Below, piece by piece: positions 1 to 11,949 of a stretch of DNA of 64,000 bases. Source of the stretch: Paramecium octaurelia (taxonomy: Eukaryota > Ciliophora > Oligohymenophorea > Peniculida > Parameciidae); contig CAJJDP010000061.1 of NCBI GenBank assembly GCA_905182995.1, positions 268,149 through 332,148 on the forward strand, given 5' to 3'. The notes under the pieces were generated by a model. It was not told where the DNA came from. It did not search any database and saw only the letters and a program-made list of their open reading frames with translations. The position numbers were made by a program, and so were the translations under genes. Every line of letters begins with the position of its first letter. Within the stretch, counting starts at the first letter, position 1.

Positions 1-1491
1 TGGACTAGAATCTTAAGAAAGCATTTAATAGACCTGAATTATAAGAATTCTTAAAGAGCACTTATTTGGAAGTCTACGCTTATGTCAAAACAAACTAAGG
101 CGAAATCTATAACATATCCCTAAGAAACAGCATTAATATTTTAATAAACTATTAATACACTTTTAAAATGGCTTATATCCTGGATGGATCAGCTGTAGCT
201 GATAGTCCTTACGTATATTTTTAATATAGAAATTATCTGCCTATAAAAGAGAAATTCACAAATCTTAATGAGATAGTTTTGATCGACACGATGTAGAGAG
301 CAACTAATATCAATGATTAAGTGAGGGTCATTTTTATCATAAGCATAACTATTCTGATTGCTTTTTTATCTTTAACCCTTTTATATTTTATCAGAATTAC
401 TAGAAGTATCAATAAGTACTATGTTCTAATGCAAAATATCTCTAATTAATATATTGAAAATGACCTGATTCGGTTAAAGAGTCTAGCTGAGAAAATCAGC
501 AAAGATCAAAATCTATTATTTAAATATTAATTTAGCTTATCTGAGAAGGAAAAGTTCTTCGAAAGTATTGCTGATAGGAACAGTACAATGAGAAGAATCA
601 ATTAAAAGTTACAAGCTGTCAGCATGCAGGAAATTTATTATTATATATTTATCTTCGCAACTATATTACTAATAGGTGGAAATGGAATCTTAACCTTTTT
701 TGAAGGTTAAACTTACTTAAACAAATACCCAGCTACATCACGCTTTTATAAAGCAGTTTCTGATATCGGCACTGATGTACCCACCATGTATGCTCAAAGA
801 GATGTACTTTATGGGAGAGCTAATTTCCCTTTTTATACTTAAGTTGATATTGAAAATATTTTAAAAGAAATTGAAATGGCTATCAATCGAACTCAACTAT
901 TTTCCAGTGAAGATTACAATTTCGACAAGTAATTTATGCTGTTAGTTTAGTTTCCTTGTGTCCGATTCATTCAAAGAATACTTTCAAACTTTGTAGGATA
1001 AAGATTTATGTGATTATATCCCAAATGAATTGCAAGAGCGTTCTAAAACTCTATGTCCTTTGGTAATGAGTCAGAATATGAAGAGAGGGTTAAAGGCAGT
1101 CTTAATTTATATAATCAATTTCATCAAGACAGATATGGAAATCAATAAATTTCAAGTGAGAACTTAAGCTAGTTTTCTAGAATTGGAGGGAGGATTTTTG
1201 GTTTCGAATCTTATTAAACTGATTAATGATAAGTTTAATGTGGATTTGATGAATTAAACCAAGTACTATATCTCAACAATTAATGTAATAGATTACTTTA
1301 TTTAGATACACAATATAATAGTTTTAATTTTACTATTCTTCATTGCACAAATCATTCTAACAGTTGTAGTCCAAAGATTAGCATACAAATTTCATCTTGT
1401 CAAAAGATTAACTTACTTACTACCTCAAAGAACTTTATTATTTGATGATGTTTATGAAAGAAACATCCGATAATTATTACAGCAACAATGA
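1..1491 (+). CDS. TmcB-like multi-pass membrane protein, C-terminal part
   Basis: Partial gene; the window starts inside it. It reads open from base 3 with TAA/TAG as Gln and ends at TGA 1489-1491 (last residues RQLLQQQ). It aligns residue by residue with the C-terminal thirds of the genes at 46180 and 50814, for example the block SDIGTDVPTMYAQRDVLY. Several hydrophobic segments suggest membrane helices. Two short introns (near 929-950 and 1285-1305) lie at the same places as in the other two copies. Family assignment (ciliate proteins annotated as TmcB-like, with a PAS domain and many helices) rests on the complete copies. Function is unknown; a sensory or membrane signalling role is inference. 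Confidence 0.8.
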
Positions 1492-1569
1492 AATTATTAG
1501 AAATTTTGATCTCTTAATTTATAATCTGTTAGTTAAAGATTATCTTTTTTAGTGATTTTTAATTTTATA

Positions 1570-2013
1570 ATGCAGTATTAAAGTTGTTATTAAGAATAAT
1601 TTCACTTCTATTATTGGCTATAAAATTGTAGATCATTAAAATTTACTATCATTCCAAATTTCATATAAAACTATGGAAAAGAAAGAATAAACTTTAAATA
1701 TGCCATATATCAAAGCTTAATTGGCCCTTCTTTCCCTGTGTAAATCAAAATTGTCTAATATAATTATTAAATATAAATAATGGTTAAGTTGTATTAATTC
1801 AAAGAACAAAATAAGAATCTAAATTTAGGATATGAAATAATTCATAATTATTAGGAGTTCTCCAGTTCACAATATTATATGTTGATGCAAATAATTTTAT
1901 TTAGAAAAGTTTAAAGTTTAACTCATTTCTCATAGACATAGCAAAATGCGATATACTTTAACTATGTGTTAAAACAACTATCTTATCAATGCTTTGGTTT
2001 GAGGAGCATATGA
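1570..2013 (+). CDS. Hypothetical protein, 147 residues, uncertain
   Basis: A single open frame from ATG 1570 to TGA 2011-2013 with no intron needed. It sits between the TmcB-like 3' end (78 bases upstream) and the small minus-strand gene (68 bases downstream), spacing normal for this genome. The protein is rich in Gln, Tyr, Ile and Asn and has no motif I recognise. With one stop codon in AT-rich DNA, open frames of this length arise by chance fairly often, so this could be intergenic. Confidence 0.35.
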
Positions 2014-2081
2014 TTTGGATAGGAGTATTTTTTATATAGATAATTTTATAGTCATTATCACATAAAACACTAAATCAATTT

Positions 2082-2330
2082 TCAAATTATTGTGCAGTCA
2101 CAAATTTGAGTTTTTTTGTTCAATTGTGGTTCCTCCAAATTATATTCTTTGAAATTTTCAACTATGTGAATTTCGAATAATGGACCATTGTTTGCTTGAT
2201 CTCTAAAAATCACTTTATGGGAGTTATTTCCCTTTAAAATAGGATTATTAAAAGCGTCCTTTCTAGGTTTTAAGGCAGTGAGTGGAGGACTTATTTCAGT
2301 CAATTAAACAGACCTTACATCAGCATTCAT
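2082..2330 (-). CDS. Small conserved-looking protein ending in a possible CaaX box
   Basis: 82 residues, intronless, ATG at 2330 and TGA at 2082-2084. The extended frame starts MNADVRSVQL, eight codons upstream of a TTG. The middle is hydrophilic and varied in composition (HKVIFRDQANNGPLFEIHIV), unlike AT-rich noise. The last residues are CDCTII: a cysteine four from the end followed by T-I-I, which fits a prenylation (CaaX) signal, with a second Cys two residues earlier. Such an end would anchor a small cytosolic protein to membranes. I do not recognise the family; a G-gamma-type subunit was considered because of size and tail, but no helical G-gamma signature is visible. Confidence 0.6.
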
Positions 2331-2463
2331 TTATAATATTTAATATTTTAAGATTAGTTTATTGCAACTTCATGAAGAAATCAACGCTATGATGATGAAA
2401 TAATCAACTAAGTCATTAAATAAAAACTATTCAGATAATAATTAAATAATTAAATATCACAAA

Positions 2464-5400
2464 TCACATCAATCCGAATCCTTCTGCATTTTCAAGAGAG
2501 ATCTTTAACTTTTCTTTTAAGGTTTCCTTAATTTTATATTATGGTAACAATAAAACATTGAAACAAGTATGTGCTGATGGTAATTATTCAGTATCTAAAT
2601 TTAAATAGAGTAATACCTTCTCCATGTTTTTATATAACAAATTTAATAGATTTGAGTCCTCCTACAGGAATTCTGTCTGAACCTGTGCAGAAGAATAAAA
2701 ATCTTTTTTGCATTTCAACATTCAACGAATGGATGCAATTCCAAAAATACCTTTATTATTGCTATATAATTTACTTAATGTACTCCGAATTACTTTCATA
2801 CCCATCATATTTGGTTGATGCCTCCAAATCTCTCATATCAAAAGTTGGCAAACCAATAATCAATTGCTACAATTCTTCTCCTGAAAATAGCTATTTTAAA
2901 ATTAATTAAATGAATATCTACCTTTATTCCATCGCCATCAACTACTGTTTTAAATCCATCTTTTAATAAGTCAAATTACTTTTAAACCAACTTATTCAAA
3001 TACCAATCGATATACAATTATATATATTCCTCTCTATTTTAAATTGTGACCTCAATTTAGAATCCGTTTGGCTATTTTCATCTATGTCATTATTACCTTT
3101 AAGTCTTCAAAATAGGTTTCTCCCCACACCTTGTATGTGGCATTGAATGTCAGACCTAGACTCTAAACTACCTTTGGATCTGTCTATTCCCTCAGAAATT
3201 GGAACCCAGTATAGGTCTCCATATCCAATTCCTTAAGGTCCTCCTCTTTGACCTTCTCTCTCTACAACTTCTTAAATAACACTGTTGGAAATCGAACATC
3301 CAATAATACAGAATTATAAAGAGATAATCCTAAGAGCTTCCCAATCAAAGAATAATAGATGGGCATTTCAAAGGATTGAGGGTTGAACCAAAACACAGTG
3401 TCATTGTTTTTTGGAATAAACATACCATAATCTGGAGTGACCAACTTCTCCATAATCAATCTGAAAAACTCTCTTTTTGGTCCTCCCTCATCAACTCCTT
3501 GTTCATTAACAAATTAAACTTTCAGAGGATTCTTCAGAGATAACTAAGTTTACTGTAACTATTTAATAGCTGACTCAATAATGTTATCTCTTTCTATTGT
3601 TAAGGATACATATTAAGGTAGAATACCGTATGTTCTCCTCCTTTAATCAAACTGCTTTACTTTGCACTCGATATAGATTAGCCTAGATTTAAACTCTATT
3701 GGCATAGACCAAGGGTATTGACAAAAAGTAAATGAATAATTTCTCAAAATTTTTTAGTTGAACATTTAAAACTAAGTGAATTCCTCTCTATCTGCATCGA
3801 CTTTGTAAAAATGTTATATGGAATTTATGATAAAGTCAGATGTTTTGATCCTGCGATTCCTGAGATTTGACTTGTATATCATACTGTATAATTCAAAGAG
3901 TCCTTTGAGTCTTTAGATATCATCAATATCTAGAAGCGGTTTAATGGGGGCATTTTATTATATTTTGATTTGATCTTCAATCAAGGACTTTAATATAAAT
4001 TATAATTATATTATTCCGGAATTATCGAGTTTACTAAGCCATTTAGATAGTTAATTAAACTGTTATTAACTCAATCTTCTTATTATTGTTAATAGAATTT
4101 AAGTTTTTTCCTCCAGAATTAGATTAAGGCATCCTCTAAATTATAAAATTAGATAGAGTGCTCTAAGTTAGTATAAATTTGTAAGTGGTTCAACATCTGC
4201 CACTTTTTTGCAGAATAAATTCTTTATGATTTGTATAGAGGCTTCTTTCTACTATTTTAATAATTTATCTGTGAATTGAATTAATGAAATGTTGACTTCT
4301 GGGTTTTCTTGATCAATCTAATAAACTCCTTAATTCTTATTGTAATTCTCCACAAATGAAATTCCAAATAATTCTAATGATGCAGATACCTTCAATAAGT
4401 ATTAAGCAATATCCATTTTATCATCCCTCTAATAAAATGGAAGCAAATTGTTAGTTAGACCATTTTGCTTTGAACACATTAATTCCCATTTGACTTCCTC
4501 GTTTTCAATAAGAACTGAACAGATTCCTTTGATATCTTCCACTCCAAAACCCAAATCTAAAAAACCATTATTTAATTTGCATTGTGGAAACTCACACACT
4601 AACTAACTACAACCCTATAATGCAATTTCTAACAATAGTTCGTTGTCATACTCAATTGTTTTTTTAAATTTCGTAAACTACCAATCGTTCAATTCCAAAT
4701 CAAGGATTAAACAATTATTTCTTTAACTTTGCAATTGAAATATCATCAGATTATCATCTAAAATATCTCCATCTACCTCTTTGGTTTTAGATATTTGCTA
4801 AATTAATAACCCTGATTTAAATGTTTTATGTCTTGGTTGCCAAATACGCACATTATTTATTTTATTAAGTTTGAATAACTCTTGAAATGTATCTCTTAGT
4901 AAATTCTTCCATGCCTTGATCTCAGAGTTGTAGTCTACTTATGCTATTACTGTTTAATGCTTATTATCAACAGGAGACCAATAAATCAAAGTAAACTTAA
5001 TTTAATTGTATATATACTCTTGCTAAATTAGGGAATATCTACTTTCTTTTAAGATTTTCATTATAGAACCCCACCCTTATTTGGGGTTCGGCTGATGAAT
5101 AATTTTTTAAAAAATATTCATAAATTTCTCTTAATACCTATATTTCTATTACAATAATTACAATTTCATAATCCCATTCATTTTCCAAATAACGAATGGT
5201 AGAGTTATAAACATGACCTTCAGGAAAATACTTAAACAATTTCTCATTGCTCATTAAATCAGAATTGATTTTATCAGGCTAAGCATATTTAAAATTAAAA
5301 CTTTTTATCTGCTGTCTTTTTCATATTCATCCATTTCCTCATCATAATCTACATAATATTTCCATTATTTTATGAATTTTTTAGATATCAAATAGTACTC

Positions 5401-5537
5401 CTTCCCCCCTTTTTCTCTTAGTGACTTTTCTAACATCTACTTCTAAAAATAAAAATTACTCTTCTTCCTTCTTCATATATGGACAATTCCTCCTAAAATG
5501 GACTTCTTTATTGCAATAATTAGAGGAAATTAATCAT
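2464..5537 (-). CDS. E3 ubiquitin ligase with DUSP-like and HECT domains
   Basis: 1001 residues after removing three short introns (about 23, 23 and 22 bases); the frame closes exactly. The N-terminal part (about residues 28-115) looks like a DUSP domain: KEYYLISKKFIKYWKYYV, then KINSDLM and a hydrophobic stretch. The C-terminal third is a HECT domain with PQSFEMPIYYSLIGKLLGLS and the catalytic block LPSAHTCFNVLLLP; the thioester cysteine is about residue 969, followed by an ending in EGFGLM. HECT ligases accept ubiquitin on this cysteine and pass it to a substrate lysine. The middle is unassigned. DUSP domains are known from deubiquitinases, so the pairing is unusual. The ATG at 5537 was chosen because a 23-base intron joins it in frame to the DUSP region. 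The next gene upstream stops 51 bases away. Confidence 0.85.
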
Positions 5538-5588
5538 TAAAATAAATAATATTCAGATTAGTATGATTTACTTAAATATTCTATAAAT

Positions 5589-8351
5589 TCATTATTGATT
5601 CAGAACAGATTAATTCTCTTTCACCCATTGTTCGGTTTTACTATATACTTACATAAGAATAATACCTTAATTGTCTTAATTTCTCTTGTATTTATTCCAA
5701 TTTAGCCTTTCCTGTATTTTTCATGCTTTCCAAATAAGAATCTTGATTTTCCTACTTTGATTTCATCAACCTATCCAAATCCATTTGCACCATCTTTTAA
5801 TCTGACAACAATTGATCCTTCTACTATCTAATTTAAATCATCAATTGAGCAATTGCAGCTTCTATTTCAAAAGGAGATTTGTTATTAGATATTTTGTTTC
5901 TCAGATTATCAATTTAACCACCAAATTATCCAAAAGCAGATAAATTTGTTTCCCCAAACAGCTTGCTATTATAATTAAAATTATTGATATTCTTTTTAAT
6001 TTCTTAAATTTTCTACTATTTGAAAGCAATTTGTTCTAAAAGTTATTTTTCTTACATTGTCAATTATTTTAATTCAAATTTTTACTTGTTGATTATTTGT
6101 CCATATTCTATTGATTAACTTGTTATTTATAATTGAATCTACAATTCTTCCACTTCTTATTTATATTTATTATGCTCATTTTTAACAATATTGAGTTCCT
6201 TTTTTAATTATTCAATATTTTCTAATAAACTTTATTCTTTTTATTTTTTTGAGTATTAATCCTATTCAAAGAATTCTCTGATTTACAATTCTTATTGTTG
6301 AGCAGAGTCCTCAAAGTTTTTCTTATATCTATAAAATTCTTCCTTAGCTTTTTCTTCAATTTTCTATTTTTCTAACTCAAATTCTTCCTCCTTCCTTTTT
6401 TTCTCAACTTCAAATTACTACTCTAGGATTCTCAATTCTTTATTAATTTGATCATCAATCTCTTTTCTTTATTTAGATTCTTATTCTTTAATTTATTTTT
6501 TAATCTTCATTTTTTCAATTTCTAATTTTTATTTTAAGTTTTCAGTTAATCTTTATTCTTCATCCTCAAATTCTTTTTAATACTATTATCTAATTTAATT
6601 CTCATCAAAGGTTGATTTTGTTTTTTTCTCCTTGGCCAATTCTTCCTCAAGTATGGCTAATTCTTAATTGATTTTTTCTTATTCTTATCTTTTGAACTGC
6701 TCAATTTATTCATCAATTTGCTATTATTTAGCTTTTTTTAGTTCTTCAAATTTTTTGTCTTCCTCCTCCTTGAATTTTAACTTCAACACTTCCAATTCTT
6801 TCTCCTCATCATACACAGTATTAGTAGTTTCAAAGCGTAATTGTTTCTCTTATTCCACTAATTATTAATATTCCTTTTCATATTTAGTTTCAATATCCTT
6901 CTTCTAATTCTTATATTATTCCTCATATTCCTCATCTATCTTCTCCATTTATTTCTCTTCTAATTATTTCAAATTCTTTTTTTCAATATCCAACCTCGAT
7001 TAAATGTTCTTCTCTAAACTCGCTCTAGATACTCTTTCATACTATTCTAATTCTAACATTTATTCCTCTTCCTATTCTTTTAATTTCTTCAACTTTTCCT
7101 CAAATTCCTATTTCTATTTGGAAGAATTGACTTTTATTGATTCCTTTAATTTAGCTAATTACTTCTCATAATCCTAATCAGCTTCTTTTTTCAATTACTC
7201 AATCTTTTTATCAATCTTCTTCTTTTATTCCTCAAATTCCTTCTTTTTTTATTCCCTATATTATTATAGTTTCTTCTCTTAAGTTTGTTTCAACAATGGA
7301 TCTTAAGCCCTATTAAAAACATCAGATTAAACAATAGGTTAAACTTAATATTATACTATAATTTATACTTGCAATTTCTGGTTCCTTCGTTTCTGGGCCA
7401 AGAAGTGATTCTTTGACTATTTTGGCTTGCTCTCTTGCTATTTTCTCTATTTTTTTTTATTTTTCCTTCTAAAACATCTATTTGTAATAATCATCACACG
7501 GATGCTCTTCCTTTCTCTCATTTGTGATTAAGTTAAGATACGAGATTTCCTTATTTCTGTTTTGATATGGTTTCCTTTAATTTATGGATATAATTACCAA
7601 GATTCAGGCAATGGAGCCATCAAACCCTCTCTGGCTATATATAATAGATCATTATCTTCAGGCAATTCCATCCCTAAAAAGTAAGCATATTCTCTTATTT
7701 CTAAAGATTTTGTATCTTAAAATAATACCTTGGTTAGTAGGTCTATAATGCTCATCTATTTCTTCTTCTAATAGCATTGATTCTTGTTCTTCATCATCCT
7801 CATAATTAATTTAACTTCCCATGCCGAGACCCATGTTCATCTATCCCATTCCCATACCCATTTATCCCATACCCATTTATCCTGGTCCTATTTGTCCCAT
7901 TCCTTTTTTCATTTAATTTTATGCCATTTACATTTACATTTGTCCCATCTACATCTAATTCATCTAATTCATATTTGCATATTGAGCATTATTCATTCCC
8001 AACATTCCTTGTTGCTAGCCAAACTTATTTTTTTGGTTTTATTATTGTTATGGTTATTTAAAACCAGAGCTATTTGAGAATCCCATGCTACCTGACATAT
8101 TACTTGACATTCCAAATTATTTTTGTTAGTTGCTGATACCTGAGAACCCTCCAGTTCCTGACATATTCATCCCACTCTGAATACCATTAGACATCCCCAT
8201 GCCAGACATACCCATTCCAGACATCCCCATACCTGACATTCCCATTCCAGACATTCCAAGGCCATAATTACTAGAATTAGGAGGACCTAATCATAATATT
8301 TAATTTACAACCTGTCTTCTGACCCTGTTGCTTTCCTTTTGAAATATTCAT
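5589..8351 (-). CDS. CEP164: CEP164, basal-body distal appendage protein
   Basis: 878 residues, five introns of 23-28 bases, frame closes exactly. After a Met/Gly/Gln-rich leader (about residues 15-165) comes the CEP164 signature: DEHYRPTNQEIREYAYFLGM, LLYIAREGLMAPLPESWKPY and EEHPCDDYYK, which together form the helical lead-in plus WW domain typical of animal CEP164. The remainder is a long Glu/Lys/Gln-rich coiled coil ending KTEQWVKENQSVLNQQ. CEP164 sits at distal appendages of basal bodies and is needed for membrane docking and cilium start. The WW domain is split by an intron right after the first Trp. It is shorter than human CEP164, and the low-complexity leader is not part of the family signature. 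It is transcribed head to head with the dynein-arm docking gene. Confidence 0.9.
7830..8265 (-). repeat. In-gene tandem Met-Gly/Ser and Met-Gln repeats in CEP164
   Basis: Around 8160-8265 the coding strand repeats 12-18 base units that translate as MSGMGMSGMGMSGMG. A second block around 7830-7960 encodes runs such as GQMGMGQMGMGMGQ. Both lie in the N-terminal leader. Unit similarity at DNA level suggests replication slippage. Confidence 0.7.
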
Positions 8352-8514
8352 AAATTTAAATTATATTTATAATATCAATTCAATACGTATTTTAGTAACC
8401 ATGATAACATTAATCTCTAAATTACTTATCGATATTCACTTCGCTAGTAAACTTGATCTTTAGAGACAGAATTTAATTTTCTTATATAATTTAAATTAGA
8501 GTATTTTTATTAAA
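8352..8514. promoter_or_regulatory. Shared 163-bp divergent promoter region
   Basis: This is the only DNA between the start codons of CEP164 (minus) and the outer-arm docking gene (plus), so both promoters must lie here or overlap coding sequence. It is AT-rich with no motif I can name. Both products are ciliary, so co-regulation is plausible; that is inference. Confidence 0.45.
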
Positions 8515-10275
8515 ATGTAACAGGATCAGAATCAAGGGATGGACCATCAGATTGCAGATAAGGAAATGACTGTTCAGGATTAGTTATTAGAATAATAGAA
8601 GAAATTTAGAAACTTGGAATCCGATAGAAAGGCATATGCTGAAGAAACTGTTGCAAACATTAAAAAATAAAGAGGAATCATTGATAAGCTTAAGAATGAA
8701 AATTACATTCTAAAGGACTTAATAGCTAAGATGAATTCCTAAAAATTATAACTTAATTAGACTACCTATTCTAAGGGACCTAATATTGATACAATAATTG
8801 ATGATTTGAAAGTAGCAATTAATGAGGAGAAGAAAGTGTAAGAAGAAATCGATACACATGTTGCAGATTTTCAAAAGAAGATTATAGAAAAAAGACATGC
8901 TTTGGGTGGATACAATGCAGGAGCTGAAAATGAAAGTGCACTGCAAAAACAAATTAAAATTTTGGAAAATAGATTAGACAAAACAAATCAGAAATTTAAT
9001 GAAGCCATTGCCATCAATAAATAATTAAGATAATAAATTGATAGTCTACGAAGAGAAAGAGTTATTTTTGATAATCTCTATAAAAAACTGGAGAAGGAAT
9101 TGCATGAAAAAAGAAAAGTATATCTAATACATTATTATAGGAAATGGCTGATATTATTGAAACTGCTAATACAGCATATGAGGAGAGGGATAAGGCAAAT
9201 GATTTAATTTAAAGTTTAAAATAATAGGCGAAAAGAGAATCTGCTGATTTTGAAAAAGATCTCAGAGAATTGAGTTAAATCATGGAAAAAAATAAAAAAA
9301 CACTAGATTATATGAAATTAACAGAAAAGAACAGAGAAATGGATCAATAGGAAGTAGTTGATCCTGAGAAATTCACTAAACCAAAAACAAACAAATTGAC
9401 TAGGGATAAAACTGTCAATTAAACTATTGTTGAGTAAATCATGAAATATGAGGAAGACTTTGCTAAAATCTAGGCAGCCACATAAATTAAAGTGTTTGAT
9501 GAACTTATCAAAATATTTATTTAAAATGAAGAAAAAGTAAAATATACTTTATAGTGATCGTAGAATTTTTAAATGTTTAAATATGTTAATGAATTAAGTA
9601 ACGAAATTGAAGATCTAGAAAAACAAATAGGAGAATTGAAAGATGAAGCATCATTGTATGAAGGTCAAGGTTCTAATGTAGATGTTTAAAGAAAAAGACA
9701 TCTTAAAGATTTAGAAGAGAAATTGTCAAGATCAGAATCGAAATCAGAATCGTACGAATTCAAATATAATGAATCTATAAAACTCATAAATAGTCTAACA
9801 GTATCTCATATCTTTCATTATTTAGAATTGGATAGAAACTCTATTCAATACTGTTGAATGCGATAAGTAAATGGCAACAGAAATTGCTGGATCTCATGGG
9901 GTTACTGATACCAACATGATGATTTATTTAGGATTAATTGAAAATAAAACAAATAAATTATTGCAATACTATTAATAAATTCATTAGAAAATATCAGAAA
10001 ATTAAATCAATTCATTACAATAATTAGCTTAAATGAATGAGAAAAACTTATAAAACAAGAACAGAGCAGAACTACCACAATTTGGTAATTATTCAAGTTA
10101 TTCAAGATGAACATGAAGATGATGACATAGAAGGAGATAAAATATTGTCAGTTGAAGAATTTAAGAAAAAAGCTCTAGAAAAACTTGAAGTATTTATTTA
10201 GCTCTCATTTAGAAATAATAAAACTAAACAAAAAATAAGAGAGCTGGGCCTAATAAATTAAGAAAAAATAAATGA
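8515..10275 (+). CDS. ODAD1: Outer dynein arm docking complex subunit (CCDC63/CCDC114 family)
   Basis: 546 residues; removing five introns (23, 27, 25, 22 and 23 bases) closes the frame. It is coiled coil almost throughout. The family core is clear: ALQKQIKILENRLDKTNQKF, LRQQIDSLRRERVIFDNLYK and EMADIIETANTAYEERDKAN, later GSHGVTDTNMMIYLGLIENK, and a basic tail GPNKLRKNK. In Chlamydomonas and animals this subunit helps fix outer dynein arms to the A-tubule of axonemal doublets; loss causes immotile cilia. A Paramecium cell would use it in its swimming cilia. I cannot tell CCDC63 from CCDC114 orthology, and ciliates may have several paralogues. Confidence 0.9.
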
Positions 10276-10673
10276 TGATCATTAATTATATAAACAAAAT
10301 CATTACAACTCTATTTTATTCTATCTAGGTAAACATATCACTATGTTTAATAAATTTTTGATAAATTCATACATGTTATTTTGAAGAAGGAATATTTTTC
10401 TAACTTCAATTTATTATAATATAGATCGGATTTCTAATTGAAGTCCAGATATATTAATTTAACATAAGATATAATTTAAGATGAATAAATGTAAAATATT
10501 GTATTTAATAATCTGAATTATTGATAAATATCTAATAGTAAATATTAGAATTTAATTATAAGACTTATACTAAACTATACACATTTTAATCTAAAATTAA
10601 AAAATTAATTAATAGTATTTGTTAATTATTTATTTATTTCATCGTTAAAATATATATTATAAATAAATATAAA
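10276..10673. other. Intergenic, no gene seen
   Basis: About 400 AT-rich bases between two plus-strand genes. Short open frames exist but none has recognisable sequence or plausible splice signals. It should contain the 3' end of the docking gene and the promoter of the membrane protein gene. Confidence 0.5.
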
Positions 10674-11207
10674 ATGTAAGAAATAGAGGCGAAAAAATAA
10701 TTAAAAGCAAGTGAGGGGGCGCATTTTTTTTACACTTTAATATTCCTATCTGCATCAGGAATTATTGAGACCTAATTTATTGAAGAAAAATGCAATTAAA
10801 ATCTTCAGTTATTTGTACATCTGGTATTCTATGGATTAATCATTTGGGGGACTTATATACTTATTACTTTAATCCCAAGGTAAATACTTAAATGAACATA
10901 GATATAAAAATGCTGCTATTAATCTATTTTTTAACTTCTTGGATATATGTTTTGGGATCTATATTCTTTTGCTATTGTTTTATGGAGGAAGAATGTATTA
11001 ATCCCCTAATGATTGCCTGACAGAGGCTCCAGCGTTATTTTTCTTTTTAGAAACATTTTTGCTGGTATTTAGTTATCCTAAATAAAATAGGTTAATGGTA
11101 TAATTTTTGCGATTTTGTTCTTGGCATTTGTTTCATATGTTCTCAAAAGATTTTCTAAATCTTAGCAAGTATATGATGAAAACAAAGAAGAATTTTATGA
11201 CGCTTGA
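10674..11207 (+). CDS. Small four-helix membrane protein, unassigned
   Basis: 161 residues, two introns (22 and 26 bases), frame closes at TGA 11205-11207. After a short hydrophilic start (MQEIEAKKQLKASEG) there are about four hydrophobic segments, such as LQLFVHLVFYGLIIWGTYIL and NGIIFAILFLAFVSYVLKRF, then a charged cytosolic tail DENKEEFYDA. The pattern is that of a small tetraspan protein; I recognise no family and propose no function. Confidence 0.7.
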
Positions 11208-11296
11208 TATTAATTTTATTATATAAATGTATAATACAATTCTAAGTATAATAAGACTATTATGATCTTAAAATCATAGATAATATAGATAATTAG

Positions 11297-11949
11297 ATGA
11301 AACAATTAGTGATATCTTAAGACAAAGTCTTTCAATTGCTCATTGTGAACATCTTACAATTTGAAAAATAATAAATTGTTAAATTGTAAATCCACTTAAT
11401 TCTGTGTTAATTCTTAAAGATGAGGATTTTAGTCTAATGAAAACCTTTCAGCTGTCTTATATCTTGATTGAAGTGGTTTTATTCTCAATATTAAAGCCTT
11501 AAAAAAATAATATACGTTAAATATTAAGCAGAACTAATTGGGATCAATTCTAGCAAGTTCATTAGGAATGATAATTAGAATATTGTGAATATATTTTATG
11601 CAAAATTAGCTAGTTTTCAATAAAAAATTTCTCTTAAAAATATTATTAATATATCTAAATTCCAATTTGGAATTGCATTAAGCAAGTTTATATAGATAAA
11701 AGAGAATACCTCTAAATGATCAATTTAATAATTTGTAGACTTTATAAAATATGCTTGAATTATAATCTATTAGCATTTAAAATACTCTAAGAATAGTGGT
11801 TTATGCAGTTATCATTCTATATTAGTATTGAACTACCGTATTAAAATTAAAAAATAGATAGAAGAATCCTTGAAAGTCTGCTCTTTTGATCAGAAACTAT
11901 AAGGGATTGTTGGAAAATTAATATTAAGCAATATTGATTTTATATAAAT
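11297..11949 (+). CDS. Probable upstream exons of the cullin-like gene, exon structure unsettled
   Basis: Coding-like stretches follow one another here in shifting frames, as expected for several exons. They include MKTFQLSYILIEVVLFSILK, LSRTNWDQF and EQWFMQLSFYISIELPY. At least two plausible introns are visible (about 29 and 22 bases), but I could not build one frame through to 11950. They may be the N-terminal exons of the next gene or a separate decayed gene. The 3' part from 11791 on is included in the duplicated segment described below. Confidence 0.4.

Noticed and set aside
5470-5530. Zinc-knuckle-like CNKEVHFRRNCP on the minus strand upstream of the HECT gene
   Set aside because: It is out of frame with the gene, and the first cysteine of a CCHC knuckle is missing. 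Another frame gives a clean start plus intron into the DUSP region.
7784-8077. Plus-strand His/Ser/Leu-rich frame
   Set aside because: It is the complement of the Met/Gly repeat leader of CEP164; composition explains it.
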